A stretch of DNA of 44,103 bases from Nostoc sp. JL34 (lineage in GTDB: Bacteria > Cyanobacteriota > Cyanobacteriia > Cyanobacteriales > Nostocaceae): assembly GCF_017114945.1 (NCBI RefSeq), contig NZ_JABXKQ010000181.1:1-44103 (forward strand). Reading direction: 5' to 3'. Shown piece after piece: positions 16,786-25,815 of the stretch (the first letter of the stretch is position 1; each line of letters opens with the position of its first letter). The notes under the pieces are model-generated. The model made no database searches. It saw only the letters and a program-made list of their open reading frames with translations, and was not told where the DNA came from. The translations under genes and the position numbers were made by a program.

Positions 16786-17529
16786 ATGGCTTGGCAGCGT
16801 CCTGACGGTCGGATTCCCTACGAACTACGTCCGATTAGCTTTCACCCCAATTTCACCCGCTTTGCCCCCGGTTCTGTTCTCGCAAGATGCGGTGATACTC
16901 AGGTACTTTGTACTGTTAGCGTTAACAAGGGAGTTCCGAAGTTTCTTGAAGGAACTGGTAAAGGCTGGTTAACTGCTGAGTACCGAATGTTACCATCTGC
17001 TACCCAAAAACGCCAAGAAAGGGAATTATTGAAATTATCTGGACGGACGCAAGAAATTCAACGTCTAATTGGACGTAGCTTACGCGCAGCAGTGGATTTT
17101 GAGGCACTGGGAGAACGCACGCTGACTGTGGATGCCGATGTGTTGCAAGCAGATGCCGGAACTCGGACAACAGCCATTACAGGCTCGTTTGTGGCGTTGG
17201 CTCATGCAGTTTCTAAATTGTTGCAAGAGGGCGTGTTGGAGCGATCGCCTTTGTGTGGACAGGTAGCAGCAGTTTCCGTAGGATTACTGGAGGGAGAGCC
17301 ATTTTTGGATCTGAATTATATCGAAGATGTGGGTGCAACAGTAGATTTTAATGTGGTGATGAATCAACACCTGGGAATCATCGAAGTTCAAGGAACAGCC
17401 GAAGAAGGCAGCTTTAGTCGCATTCAGTTGGATCAATTGCTAGATGTCGCCCAAAAAGGAATTCAGGAATTGTTAATCGCCCAACGTGAAGCGATCGCAG
17501 ACTGGGAAGCATTGTTTGTGATTAATTAG
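16786..17529 (+). CDS. rph: Ribonuclease PH
   Basis: RNase PH trims tRNA 3' ends phosphorolytically. The 247-residue product shows the family pattern from the start: RPDGRIPYELRPI, VLARCGDTQVLCTVS, GKGWLTAEYRMLPSAT, the RTQEIQRLIGRSLRAAVDF helix, and VDADVLQADAGTRTTAITG with the catalytic and phosphate-binding residues. It is full length. It sits among housekeeping genes on the forward strand with 125 bp of repeat-bearing spacer upstream. Confidence 0.97.
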   Translation: MAWQRPDGRIPYELRPISFHPNFTRFAPGSVLARCGDTQVLCTVSVNKGVPKFLEGTGKGWLTAEYRMLPSATQKRQERELLKLSGRTQEIQRLIGRSLRAAVDFEALGERTLTVDADVLQADAGTRTTAITGSFVALAHAVSKLLQEGVLERSPLCGQVAAVSVGLLEGEPFLDLNYIEDVGATVDFNVVMNQHLGIIEVQGTAEEGSFSRIQLDQLLDVAQKGIQELLIAQREAIADWEALFVIN

Positions 17530-17768
17530 TTTTATTAATTTTTCATAATAATTAATAAATGTATCCTTTGTGGCGTTAATCAACAAAGTATCAAGTAACT
17601 GGATGTAAATAAAAATAATCATGAGAGTAGTTAGTAGTTAGTACGACTGACTACTGACAACTTAGCGTTAAAGGTGATAATGAGCATCTACATTTTCCAG
17701 CCTACCTAATCCACGATGTTAAATGTTTCAAAAGTTAAAAAGGAGGATTGTAATAAGTTCGGTATTGT

Positions 17769-17787
17769 ATTGCTGGAAGCCAGCAAT
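17769..17787 (+). promoter_or_regulatory. Leader hairpin upstream of pgl
   Basis: An 8-bp stem, ATTGCTGG (17769-17776) and CCAGCAAT (17780-17787), with an AAG loop ends 14 bases before the pgl start. An AGGAGG (17741-17746) lies upstream of it, too far to serve the start directly unless the hairpin brings it closer. A five-codon frame (ATG at 17788, stop at 17803-17805) overlaps the pgl ATG. Confidence 0.45.
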
Positions 17788-17801
17788 ATGATGATGAAGC
17801 C

Positions 17802-18524
17802 ATGAACAAAACCGTTGAAGTTCTACCGGATCAGCCGACACTGGTTGCACGAGCGCTAGAATTAATTCTGTCCAAGTTAGAAACTGCCATTGAGCAGCGG
17901 GGGCGGTTTACCATCGCATTATCTGGCGGCAGTACACCTAAACCGTTATACGAAGCGATTGCTACTCAAAAACTGCCTTGGAATAAAATTCATATATTCT
18001 GGGGAGATGAGCGTTACGTACCACCAGATCACCCCGATAGCAATGAACTGATGACGCGTCGTGCGTGGCTAGATCGCGTTGATATCCCAGCGGCTAACAT
18101 TCACCCCGTACCAACTTTAGAAGCCAATCCAGAACTGGCTGCTGCCAAGTATGAACAACAGCTCAAAGAATTTTTCAATTCTTCTGGGGTCGAGTTTCCC
18201 GCCTTAGATGTAGTATTACTAGGAATGGGTGATGATGCACACACCGCATCTTTGTTTCCCCACACAGAGGCTCTCAAAGTACGCGATCGCCTAGTTACCG
18301 TGGGTAACAAAGACGGAAACCCCAGGATAAGTTTCACATACCCCTTCATCAACTCTGCTCGTAGCGTGATTTTTCTGGTTGCTGGTGCTAATAAACGACC
18401 AGCTTTAGCGCAAGTCTTTGCACCTGTAGCTGATGACTTCACTTACCCATCCCGCTTAATTAAGCCCCAAGGAGAACTTTGGTGGCTGCTGGATGCGGCA
18501 GCAGGTTTGGAACTTCAACATTGA
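17802..18524 (+). CDS. pgl: 6-phosphogluconolactonase
   Basis: The enzyme hydrolyses 6-phosphogluconolactone in the oxidative pentose phosphate pathway, the main source of NADPH in the dark and in heterocysts. The 240-residue protein shows FTIALSGGSTPKPLYEA (phosphate binding), the WGDERYVPPDHPDSN motif with catalytic acidic and basic residues, and LGMGDDAHTASLFPHTE. Length and order match the DevB/Pgl family. I recall fraH being next to this gene in Anabaena, which fits the next gene here. Confidence 0.95.
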   Translation: MNKTVEVLPDQPTLVARALELILSKLETAIEQRGRFTIALSGGSTPKPLYEAIATQKLPWNKIHIFWGDERYVPPDHPDSNELMTRRAWLDRVDIPAANIHPVPTLEANPELAAAKYEQQLKEFFNSSGVEFPALDVVLLGMGDDAHTASLFPHTEALKVRDRLVTVGNKDGNPRISFTYPFINSARSVIFLVAGANKRPALAQVFAPVADDFTYPSRLIKPQGELWWLLDAAAGLELQH

Positions 18525-18526
18525 AC

Positions 18527-18600
18527 AATGGGGAATTGGACATTGGGCATGGGGCATTGGTTATATCTCCTTGTCCCCCTTGTCCCCCTCATCTTTCCCT
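18527..18600. repeat. Short tandem repeats downstream of pgl
   Basis: Degenerate units of GGGCATTG/GGGGCATT followed by CCTTGTCCCC units, as in other spacers of the window. Confidence 0.65.
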
Positions 18601-18737
18601 GCTCCCTTTCCTCGTCTAAAAAGCGTCTAATTGAATCGTTCCATTAGCAGTAATTGCTAGAATCTAAAGCTAGGGCCGCCCTCTGCTTGCCAGTCCTAAC
18701 TATATTTATGATGATCTTGAACAAAGGTTAAATATCG

Positions 18738-19616
18738 ATGATCGTCTGCCCTAATTGCAATCATCCCAACCCTGATGGCGCTGTCCAGTGTGAAGCTTGC
18801 TATACACCGTTACCCGCAACTACTAATTGTCCCAGTTGTGGGGCAACTGTGCAGGCAGATGCTGCATTCTGCGGTCAGTGTGGCTATAATCTTCACTCCG
18901 CAGGAGTTCCACACGTTCATCCTGCAACAGTAGCTACAACAGTTACTCCCAATATTCCTGTAGAAGTGCCGCCGTTAGTTCCACCAGATCCACTGTTAGA
19001 ACTTTTACAACCAGATGCCTTGGGAATGGGCGAATCTACTAATTCCCATCCCCCCGAATCATCTTTACCACCAACAGAGTTGGCAGTTCCCCCAGAACCA
19101 GCGCCACAGATACCTGTTACACCAAGTAGACCCCCAGAACCAGCGCCAATTGCAGTTCAACCTGTAGTCTCTGTACAAAGTATTCCGACTCCACCACCTT
19201 TGGAACCAGCGCCAGTCTCTGAAGCCGAAGTAAAAGAGCCACCAGCACCAGCACCAATTGCAACTGCTGCCAGAACGCAATTGCAGCAGGTTACAGCGCG
19301 GTTAATCCACGTTCAAACCGATCTGCTAATTGAATTGCCGCAAAATCTCTCTGTGATTCATATCGGTAAGCCCAATGATCGGATTCCCCCAGATATAGAT
19401 GTTTCAGGATTTCCCAATTCAGAAATTGTCTCGCGGATTCATGCAGATATTCGCGTCGAGGGAGATGCCCATTATGTAGAGGATGTGGGAAGTTCTAATG
19501 GCACTTACATTAATAATTTGCCACTTTTACCGGGGAACCGTCATCGCTTGCGACCAGGCGATCGTATCAGCTTGGGTAAAGGAGACTTAATGACATTCCT
19601 CTTTCAACTTGCTTAA
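18738..19616 (+). CDS. fraH: FraH-like protein: double zinc ribbon, Pro-rich linker, FHA domain
   Basis: Three parts are clear. Residues 1-50 hold two zinc ribbons (Cys4/7/18/21 and Cys31/34/45/48). Residues about 58-175 are strongly Pro/Ala/Val-rich with PEPAP-like repeats and probably disordered. Residues about 185-292 form an FHA domain, a phosphothreonine reader, with the conserved VSRIHADIRV and VEDVGSSNGTYINN. This layout and the ~290-residue length match FraH of Anabaena, which is needed for filament integrity and for arranging intracellular membranes in heterocysts; the pgl neighbour supports it. No membrane segment is predicted. Confidence 0.8.
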   Translation: MIVCPNCNHPNPDGAVQCEACYTPLPATTNCPSCGATVQADAAFCGQCGYNLHSAGVPHVHPATVATTVTPNIPVEVPPLVPPDPLLELLQPDALGMGESTNSHPPESSLPPTELAVPPEPAPQIPVTPSRPPEPAPIAVQPVVSVQSIPTPPPLEPAPVSEAEVKEPPAPAPIATAARTQLQQVTARLIHVQTDLLIELPQNLSVIHIGKPNDRIPPDIDVSGFPNSEIVSRIHADIRVEGDAHYVEDVGSSNGTYINNLPLLPGNRHRLRPGDRISLGKGDLMTFLFQLA

Positions 19617-19709
19617 CTGATTCTCCATCAATTGTGACATCAGTTTAAGTATTTTCTCCCCATCCTCTGGCATTCATTCTGGAGGAGAAACAAATTAACC
19701 GTATCAGAC

Positions 19710-19764
19710 AAGCGACGGATGGCTATGTTGTTTTTGATAGCGCCATAGTTTACAGCCGTCGCTT
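19710..19764. repeat. 9-bp inverted repeat after fraH
   Basis: AAGCGACGG (19710-19718) pairs with CCGTCGCTT (19756-19764) across 37 bases. There is no T-run, so it is a weak terminator candidate or a degenerate element. Confidence 0.4.
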
Positions 19765-19842
19765 TATGGTGCGAATTGTTGCATTGCCTAGCAACCCTAA
19801 TCCCTCAATAATTACATTAGGATAGATGAAAATACACTGTCA

Positions 19843-19877
19843 ATTTTAGATTTTGAGTTTTTCAAAAAATCTAAAAT
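19843..19877. repeat. 12-bp inverted repeat upstream of the M50 gene
   Basis: ATTTTAGATTTT (19843-19854) and AAAATCTAAAAT (19866-19877) flank an 11-base loop, followed by short TCTTAAA repeats to about 19900. Confidence 0.5.
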
Positions 19878-19908
19878 CTTACATCTTAAATCTTAAATTG
19901 AGTGACCT

Positions 19909-20652
19909 ATGAGGGAACCAAGTAAAAATTTTGAAACCTTGCTCACCAAAGAAGCACCGCCAGTTGTTGAACGGATGGGGCTAACCTGGTTAGTTGCAGC
20001 AGCGATCGCAACTGCTTTATTGTGGCAAGTACCAGGAGGGGATTATATCTTATACCCATTTACAATTCTGGCAACTTGGTTTCATGAAATGGGTCACGGC
20101 TTAATGGCACTCCTATTAGGGGGACAGTTCCAGAAGTTACAAATTTTTAGCAATGGTTCCGGTGTCGCAACTTATGGCATCCGGTCGTCATTGGGGCCAA
20201 TTGGGCCGGCAATAATCGCCGCAGCAGGGCCAATGGGGCCACCTCTTGCCGGTGCAGCTTTGATTCTGGCTTCCCGCAGTTTTACAGCAGCAACCCTCTG
20301 TTTGAAAATTTTAGGAAGTTTTTTGCTGTTTTCCACATTAATTTGGGTACGTTCCTGGTTTGGATTGGTGGCAATTCCCTTGCTGGGCTTAATAATCTTG
20401 GGTATTGCCTTGAAAGCCCCTCGTTGGGCACAAGGGTTTGTCATTCAATTTCTGGGTGTACAAGCTTGTATAAGTACGTACCATCAACTTGATTATCTAT
20501 TTAGCAGTTCTGCTGGCCCCCTTGGAATTTCTGATACAGCGCAAATGCAGCGATATTTGCTTTTACCTTACTGGTTTTGGGGCGGGTTAATGGCGATCGC
20601 ATCTCTGGTGATTTTAATCCAAAGTCTCCGCCTTGCCTATCGTTCTAAGTAA
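19909..20652 (+). CDS. M50-type membrane metalloprotease-like protein
   Basis: A 247-residue integral membrane protein with five or six hydrophobic segments. The zinc motif FHEMGHG (His59-Glu60-His63) lies in a helix near the N-terminus, as in M50 site-2-protease relatives, and Gly/Pro-rich loops (GPIGPAIIAAAGPMGPP) resemble the family's second conserved region. Such enzymes can cut transmembrane anchors of regulators, but this group (M50B-like) often lacks proof of activity. It follows fraH on the same strand after 292 bp. Confidence 0.83.
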   Translation: MREPSKNFETLLTKEAPPVVERMGLTWLVAAAIATALLWQVPGGDYILYPFTILATWFHEMGHGLMALLLGGQFQKLQIFSNGSGVATYGIRSSLGPIGPAIIAAAGPMGPPLAGAALILASRSFTAATLCLKILGSFLLFSTLIWVRSWFGLVAIPLLGLIILGIALKAPRWAQGFVIQFLGVQACISTYHQLDYLFSSSAGPLGISDTAQMQRYLLLPYWFWGGLMAIASLVILIQSLRLAYRSK

Positions 20653-20715
20653 TCAGTAAGAGTGAGTAAGAGGCAGCATTAAAGCGATTTCAGAACTAAA
20701 GTAAAAATTGATCGG

Positions 20716-20721
20716 TATAAT
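20716..20721 (+). promoter_or_regulatory. Possible -10 element of rnhA
   Basis: TATAAT stands 66 bp upstream of the rnhA ATG. No good -35 is visible, so it is only a suggestion. Confidence 0.3.
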
Positions 20722-20786
20722 AGCCTGGATATTGTTAAAAAATTCGCCGCTAATAACTCTTGCCTTCGCGGTTCGATACCCTAAAC

Positions 20787-21695
20787 ATGTCCACCCAACC
20801 CATAATTCAAAGCATATACACCGATGGTGCTTGCACCGGTAATCCTGGCCCTGGCGGTTGGGGTGTTGTCGTCTACTTCAGCGACGGCTCAATCCACGAA
20901 ATGGGCGATGCATCTCCTCATACCACTAATAATAAAATGGAGATGCAAGCTGCGATCGCTGCCCTGGAATTCTTGCAAACATCTCAACAAGCCCAAGCCA
21001 TCACCCTTCATACCGATAGCGAATACCTGATTAACTGCGTTACCAAGTGGGTGAAAGGCTGGAAAAAGAAAGGCTGGAAAAAGTCAGATGGTAAACCCGT
21101 TCAAAACCAAGACCTTTTAGAAATCTTGGATGAACTCAATACCCAACAAGTAAAATGGCAACACGTTCGAGGACATTCTGGTAACATAGGTAACGAACGT
21201 TGTGATGCGATCGCTCGCACATACGCCAGTGGCAAAACCCCTTCCCTACAACAATTATCTCCCAGAGATTTTTATAAATCTTTACCTTCTACAAATGAAT
21301 TAAATGTAGCAAAAGTAGCTGATTATGAAAAAAACTCTAGAATAACTAACCAAAGTCCGCAAGAAATCAGTACTTCTGCACCAGAAATAACCGTTATGGA
21401 ACCATCAACTGGGCCAACTGCGGCCGTAACCGATGAAAAACCGCCAGAAATGAGGGTTTCCCAACTCCGCAGCTTGGTCGAAACTCTGCGTATAGCTGAC
21501 GAAATTTCTGAAAAAGGCTACTTAATCACCAGTTCTGAGTTAGCAGACTTGATGGATGTCCACGCCAGCGCTGTTACCAGTCGGGGAGATCAATGGCGCT
21601 GGCGAAACTGGATAGTGTCACGGGTACGCCGTGAAGGAAATCAAATTCTTTGGGAATTGGAACGCGGGGATCAAGTAGGAGGTGAAGAGGATTAA
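20787..21695 (+). CDS. rnhA: Ribonuclease HI with C-terminal extension
   Basis: The N-terminal ~150 residues are RNase HI, which cuts RNA in RNA-DNA hybrids: IYTDGACTGNPGPGGWG (first Asp), NNKMEMQAAIAAL (Glu), LHTDSEYLI (Asp) and RGHSGNIGNERCDAIA (His and last Asp) give the full catalytic set, plus the basic handle WVKGWKKKGWKK. A disordered linker follows, then a ~80-residue C-terminal domain (LRSLVETLRIADEI... LMDVHASAVTSRGDQWRWRNW) that looks helix-turn-helix-like; similar tails occur on other cyanobacterial RNase HI proteins. I start at the ATG at 20787 (MSTQPIIQSIYTDG); the TTG at 20760 adds nine unrelated residues. Confidence 0.93.
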   Translation: MSTQPIIQSIYTDGACTGNPGPGGWGVVVYFSDGSIHEMGDASPHTTNNKMEMQAAIAALEFLQTSQQAQAITLHTDSEYLINCVTKWVKGWKKKGWKKSDGKPVQNQDLLEILDELNTQQVKWQHVRGHSGNIGNERCDAIARTYASGKTPSLQQLSPRDFYKSLPSTNELNVAKVADYEKNSRITNQSPQEISTSAPEITVMEPSTGPTAAVTDEKPPEMRVSQLRSLVETLRIADEISEKGYLITSSELADLMDVHASAVTSRGDQWRWRNWIVSRVRREGNQILWELERGDQVGGEED

Positions 21696-21752
21696 GGAGT
21701 GCTGAGTGCTGAATTTTGAATTTTTAACTCCTCACTACTGACTCTAAACTCC

Positions 21753-22970
21753 CTACTCAGCACTATACTTGCGTCCTCGCCACTCGCGTGGGGTGCGAAA
21801 CGCAGATAAGAAGATTCGCAGCACAGCTAAAGGATCAGCTAAAGGGGAAAGCCAGAACAACCAGCTGCCTTTAGCACTTGTGCGATCGTAAGAAGGAGCG
21901 ATCGCTATTAGCATAGCAAAGCGAATCACCAGCAGGAATAAATTTAGTCCCAGCAGGAGGAGTAGCGGAGGGGGCGAGTGAGAGAGTGAGGGAGAAATCA
22001 ACAAAAAAGTCATGACAATTAAAAGGGGTAGACCTTGAACAGATGTGAGTAGCCATAAATCTCCCCACAACTGAGAGCGAGAAGTTGCATCCTTGAGGTC
22101 GAGACTCCGCCCCCATTCCTTCCACGTCTCCATCGCCCCTTCATACATCCGTACCTTCAACACCTTTGCGCCATCTAAAAAGCCGACCTTATACCCTTGG
22201 GTAGCAATATTCCGTGCCAACGTGACATCATCACAAAAAGAACTCCTCGCACTGCTATAACCACCCACAGTAGCTAAAACAGAGCGACGACACAAAAAAC
22301 ACTGCCCATTTGCCATTACCCGTTCTGGTTGCTCTGTATTGATCCCCGCAGGGTCAAATCGGTAAAGCAGAGTCATCAGCAAAGCCGGTTGTAGCCAGCA
22401 CTCTCCAGGATATTTGAGGATGAACTGGGGTGAAAGGGAAACGAGGTCATAGCCTTGTGTTTCGGCCGTCTTCACCAAACCAGCAACTAAACCAGGATGT
22501 GGTTGGATATCAGCATCCAGCCCAAGAAACCACTGACTAGCCTCTGAGCTATATAGAAAACCATTATGCAACGCCCAAGGACGCCCCACCCAACCAGAAG
22601 GTAAGGGATCATCTGTCATCAGGCGAAAGCGTGGGTCTTTCTGCTGTGAGGCTTTTACCAAGTCGCGGGTGCCATCACTGGACTTGCTGTCTACAACCAT
22701 AATTTCCCGAACTTCATAGCTTTGCTGACTTAAACCAGCCAACAGAGGGCTAATGCGAAGTGCCTCGTTCAGTGTGGGAACAACGACACTAACCATACCC
22801 AAAAGCTCTGGTGTTGGCTGTAGGGGTTCTATTGGAGGATGGCGTCTTGGCCCCTTTAACAGACGTGAAAATAGAATCGCCGTTGCTGGTACTTGGATAA
22901 GTAGCAATAAAAGAGCAATGGCACTTTCTACTATCAAAGCGTTGTCTACTGTTGTCAAAATACTTAACAA
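21753..22970 (-). CDS. cruG: Carotenoid glycosyltransferase (CruG-like, family 2)
   Basis: A GT2 glycosyltransferase of 405 residues. An N-terminal membrane helix (about 12-33) precedes the GT-A fold: VSVVVPTLNEALRI, MVVDSKSSDGT, FLGLDADIQPHPGLV (DxD), and RRSVLATVGGY with FCDDVTLARNI (acceptor region). Two or three C-terminal membrane helices follow. Sequence and its pairing with cruF identify it as CruG, the 2'-O-glycosyltransferase that adds the sugar to myxol-type carotenoids (myxoxanthophyll). It is downstream of cruF on the same strand with a 119-bp repeat-bearing gap. Confidence 0.86.
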   Translation of the reverse strand: MLSILTTVDNALIVESAIALLLLLIQVPATAILFSRLLKGPRRHPPIEPLQPTPELLGMVSVVVPTLNEALRISPLLAGLSQQSYEVREIMVVDSKSSDGTRDLVKASQQKDPRFRLMTDDPLPSGWVGRPWALHNGFLYSSEASQWFLGLDADIQPHPGLVAGLVKTAETQGYDLVSLSPQFILKYPGECWLQPALLMTLLYRFDPAGINTEQPERVMANGQCFLCRRSVLATVGGYSSARSSFCDDVTLARNIATQGYKVGFLDGAKVLKVRMYEGAMETWKEWGRSLDLKDATSRSQLWGDLWLLTSVQGLPLLIVMTFLLISPSLSHSPPPLLLLLGLNLFLLVIRFAMLIAIAPSYDRTSAKGSWLFWLSPLADPLAVLRIFLSAFRTPREWRGRKYSAE

Positions 22971-23002
22971 TTAAAATCGCGACTATACAAAATAAATGGA
23001 CA

Positions 23003-23080
23003 TGGGCATGGGGTATTGGGTATTGAGTATGGGTTATTGCCTTTGATCTCCCTTATCCCCAGTCCCCAGTCCCCAGTCCC
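23003..23080. repeat. Short tandem repeats between cruF and cruG
   Basis: Degenerate GGGTATT units (23003-23040) and then CCCCAGT heptamers (23057-23080) fill the gap between the two carotenoid genes. Confidence 0.75.
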
Positions 23081-23089
23081 AAAATAGGC

Positions 23090-23998
23090 TTATTTCAAGG
23101 CAACTTCAACCTTTGCTACTGATACTTCTTTGCTTACTGATTCAACAGTAACTTGAGCGGGTATGGTTGAACTCCTTAACCACAACGCCACAGCAGGTAT
23201 CACACCTAGCAATAAGCCGAGTAACACAGGGATGGAGAACCCAGATGCCAAGCTTAGTCCGGCGGCAAAGGCAAAGTTAGTTAAATAAACAACTAAGGGC
23301 AGATTGAGTTGCGATCGCTCTAATTTAATCGAGGTATTTCTCCACAATAATCCTGCCACACTCATAAACAGGGCGCTAGTACCAAACCAACCTGCATAGT
23401 TCTGGTAAGGTGTCCCAAAGAACGCTCCTGGTTGTTCCCAATACCAGAAGGGCAGAGAAGATTGACTCATAGCTGGCTCAAGAGCAAAGTCCCAGCAAGT
23501 GAAGAGTAAAGCACCAACGGCTATCGCAGCAATATGGCGTCCCCAACTGGGTTTTTGAGCCACTTTCAAACCAGTTCTCGCAATTAAGTAAGACGACAGC
23601 CCAACATAAAACCAAGACAAGGGAATTGTGAAAGGAACTAGCCCCCCAATCTTATAACCCAAGCCACTCAAGTAACTATAATCACCAAATGGAAATCCTG
23701 TACTAGTTCCTAATAGTTCACTCCCCAAAGAGATAAACATAGCCGGCAGCATAAATGCTAGCCAAGTTCCTAATCCTAATGTCCGGTAAGCATAAATAGA
23801 GACAGCTACTGTCCCCAAGATGATATCAACTACACCGCCGCCAGCCATACTTAACTGTATGGCAGTTTCTCCAACCTGCGATAAGTTTAAAATTATTTCC
23901 GAATTAGGTACGACCAGTAGCATCCCTACTAGTCCAAAGGCTTTTGACACGATATGACCAATGAGGCATACGCGTTCAGCAATAACAAGTTGTCTCAT
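23090..23998 (-). CDS. cruF: Carotenoid 1',2'-hydratase (CruF)
   Basis: A 302-residue membrane protein with seven to eight helices and the DUF422/CruF pattern: SLGSELLGTSTGFPFGDYSYL, FTIPLSWFYVGLSSY, CWDFALEPAMS and FWYWEQPGAFFGTPYQNYAGWF. The acidic and aromatic residues of these loops are the likely active site. CruF adds water across the terminal double bond of gamma-type carotenes, giving the hydroxyl that CruG glycosylates in myxol glycoside synthesis. Starts at ATG 23998; no obvious terminator before cruG, so the two are probably cotranscribed. Confidence 0.9.
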   Translation of the reverse strand: MRQLVIAERVCLIGHIVSKAFGLVGMLLVVPNSEIILNLSQVGETAIQLSMAGGGVVDIILGTVAVSIYAYRTLGLGTWLAFMLPAMFISLGSELLGTSTGFPFGDYSYLSGLGYKIGGLVPFTIPLSWFYVGLSSYLIARTGLKVAQKPSWGRHIAAIAVGALLFTCWDFALEPAMSQSSLPFWYWEQPGAFFGTPYQNYAGWFGTSALFMSVAGLLWRNTSIKLERSQLNLPLVVYLTNFAFAAGLSLASGFSIPVLLGLLLGVIPAVALWLRSSTIPAQVTVESVSKEVSVAKVEVALK

Positions 23999-24395
23999 GA
24001 TAATTCCTTAACAAGATGTGACACGCGGCTACTCGGCTGCTAACAGTTTACAAATGTTTAACAACATATTTAACTACTTTGTACCGCAATTCTCTACAAA
24101 CTTGTTTGGCTTTCTTGGGAAGAGCATAACAGCCTATTGATTGAAGCTATAAGAAATATGATGATAGACTTACCAGTTTAAGCTATATAGTCAAAATCTA
24201 CATAATTTCATCTGCAAGAACTTATGGTTTCCTGTCTCACTGATACCCATATCGGGGGAAATTTTTTTTTTATACTGGGATATCGTTGAGGAAGACACCA
24301 CCAGAAACTGAGCAAGCCTCAAGCAAAATAAAGTCTTTAGTTACTACACTTAGTTATGGAATAAGACCTTGACCCTGTACTAGGAATATCAACCC
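23999..24395. other. Divergent spacer upstream of cruF
   Basis: 397 AT-rich bases between divergent genes, including a run of nine T near 24264. It should contain promoters for both. No RNA gene or clear operator was seen. Confidence 0.45.
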
Positions 24396-24842
24396 ATGTC
24401 AATTTTGAAAAGAGTTCCTTGGGTATCCCTGGCGCTAGTACTGCTTAGTTACAGTACTCTGGGCTGGGTAATATCTGAAACACATGCTCCTCTGTTTGTG
24501 TGGGTGGCAACTGTAATTGCTATCCTGGTTTTGATAGTAACGTTGACCGCTCCTTGGCCGAAGATGACATACTACTATACTATTTTACTTAAATCAAATG
24601 CCAGGTCTTTCGGCGTTGCCGTCTTAGCAGCTTTCTTATTCTTTATCATGATTGCCTGGTTTCGGGTATTTCTTGATACCTTACTCATAATTTCAGCGAC
24701 TATATTAGTCAGGATAGACTTTCAAAGAGCGGGTCTTAGGGAAGGGCTAGCCTTTTCAACTGCGTCTATCTTTTCATTGGGAGGTTTAGCTTTGGGTGCG
24801 CTAATCTACAAGTTCATATATTCTCAAATTCCGCTAACGTGA
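24396..24842 (+). CDS. Small multi-helix membrane protein, unknown function
   Basis: A 148-residue protein with four to five hydrophobic segments (about 8-27, 33-53, 72-92, 95-106 and 120-142) and short loops. There is no motif that I recognise. The general look (four-helix with a Trp/Pro loop WPKMTYYYTILLK) is shared with unknown cyanobacterial membrane proteins. Confidence 0.7.
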   Translation: MSILKRVPWVSLALVLLSYSTLGWVISETHAPLFVWVATVIAILVLIVTLTAPWPKMTYYYTILLKSNARSFGVAVLAAFLFFIMIAWFRVFLDTLLIISATILVRIDFQRAGLREGLAFSTASIFSLGGLALGALIYKFIYSQIPLT

Positions 24843-24956
24843 TCAAGTATACCCGAAAAAGTTGGCGATGCCTGCGGCGGGCTTCTTTACGAGAGGCTAT
24901 GTCAACACCAACGCTTCAGAACCAATATTACTTACTCACAACTTCCTTTTTGACTT

Positions 24957-24989
24957 AGATTCCCAATTTCTTAAAAAAGTCGGGAATCT
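24957..24989. terminator. Hairpin between convergent genes
   Basis: AGATTCCC (24957-24964) pairs with GGGAATCT (24982-24989). It lies between the forward membrane-protein gene and the reverse MlaE gene and could end both. Confidence 0.5.
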
Positions 24990-25008
24990 TGTTATTCAAT
25001 ATTTGGGT

Positions 25009-25815
25009 TCAAAATGCAGGCTGTTCAAATAGCAGTAGAGAGAGGAAAAAATCCATAATAAAAATTGACACCCAACTAGTGACAACTGCTTTTGTTGCCG
25101 ATTCTCCTACTTCCTTTGCTCCTCCTCTAGTAGTTAAACCCCAACTACAGCCAATGACAGCAACCAGTACTCCAAAAACAAACCCTTTTAGCAAAATAAT
25201 AAACAAATCTGACGGTTGTAAAAAATTTCTGACTGATTCTAAAAATGTTTCGGGAATAATTTGGTAAAATTTTGATGCGGCAAAAACTCCGCCGATGATG
25301 CCCGTAACTAAAGCCAAAATCGTCATCAAAGGCACCATCAAACAACAAGCAATTACTCTAGGAAGTACTAGATAATCAATTGGATCAGTTTTGAGCATAT
25401 AAAGGGCATCAATTTGCTCGGTGACTCGCATTGCACCTATTTCTGCCGCAAAAGCAGAACCTACTTGTCCCGCCATAATACTAGCGGTCAAAATTGGAGC
25501 CAATTCTCTACAAAAAGCTAAGGCAAAAGCACCTCCTACTGCATCGACAGCCCCAAATCGCACTAATTCCCTCGCTGTTTGAATAGTAAAAATCATTCCT
25601 GCAAAACCGCTGACAAGGAGAACTGGAGAGATAGAACCTGGCCCAGCGGTAACAAGATGTTGCAAAATCTTGCGATAGTAAGTTTTTCCTTGGAGTAAAT
25701 GTAGCCACACTTGACCAAAGAGCAGTATTGCTGCAAAACAGCGTGTAATCCCAGATTGCTCAAAATTTGTTTTTGGTTGCAATTTTATCGTCCTTACGAC
25801 TGACTTTTTTTGCAC
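25009..25815 (-). CDS. MlaE-family lipid ABC transporter permease
   Basis: The 268-residue membrane protein matches the MlaE/Ycf63/TGD1 permease family, which forms the membrane part of ABC systems that move phospholipids between membranes. Visible signatures are FAGMIFTIQTARELVRFG, the coupling-helix region RELAPILTASIMAGQVGSAFAAEIG, MRVTEQIDAL and PRVIACCLMVPLM. Five to six helices are predicted. Its ATPase and MCE-domain partners are not in the window, as is common in cyanobacteria where these genes are scattered. Confidence 0.93.
   Translation of the reverse strand: MQKKSVVRTIKLQPKTNFEQSGITRCFAAILLFGQVWLHLLQGKTYYRKILQHLVTAGPGSISPVLLVSGFAGMIFTIQTARELVRFGAVDAVGGAFALAFCRELAPILTASIMAGQVGSAFAAEIGAMRVTEQIDALYMLKTDPIDYLVLPRVIACCLMVPLMTILALVTGIIGGVFAASKFYQIIPETFLESVRNFLQPSDLFIILLKGFVFGVLVAVIGCSWGLTTRGGAKEVGESATKAVVTSWVSIFIMDFFLSLLLFEQPAF

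Noticed and set aside
20765..20782. GCGGTTCGATACC resembles a tRNA T-arm
   Set aside because: No matching acceptor, D or anticodon arms lie in the preceding 70 bases.
24989..25267. 92-codon forward frame
   Set aside because: It lies antisense to the conserved MlaE permease gene.
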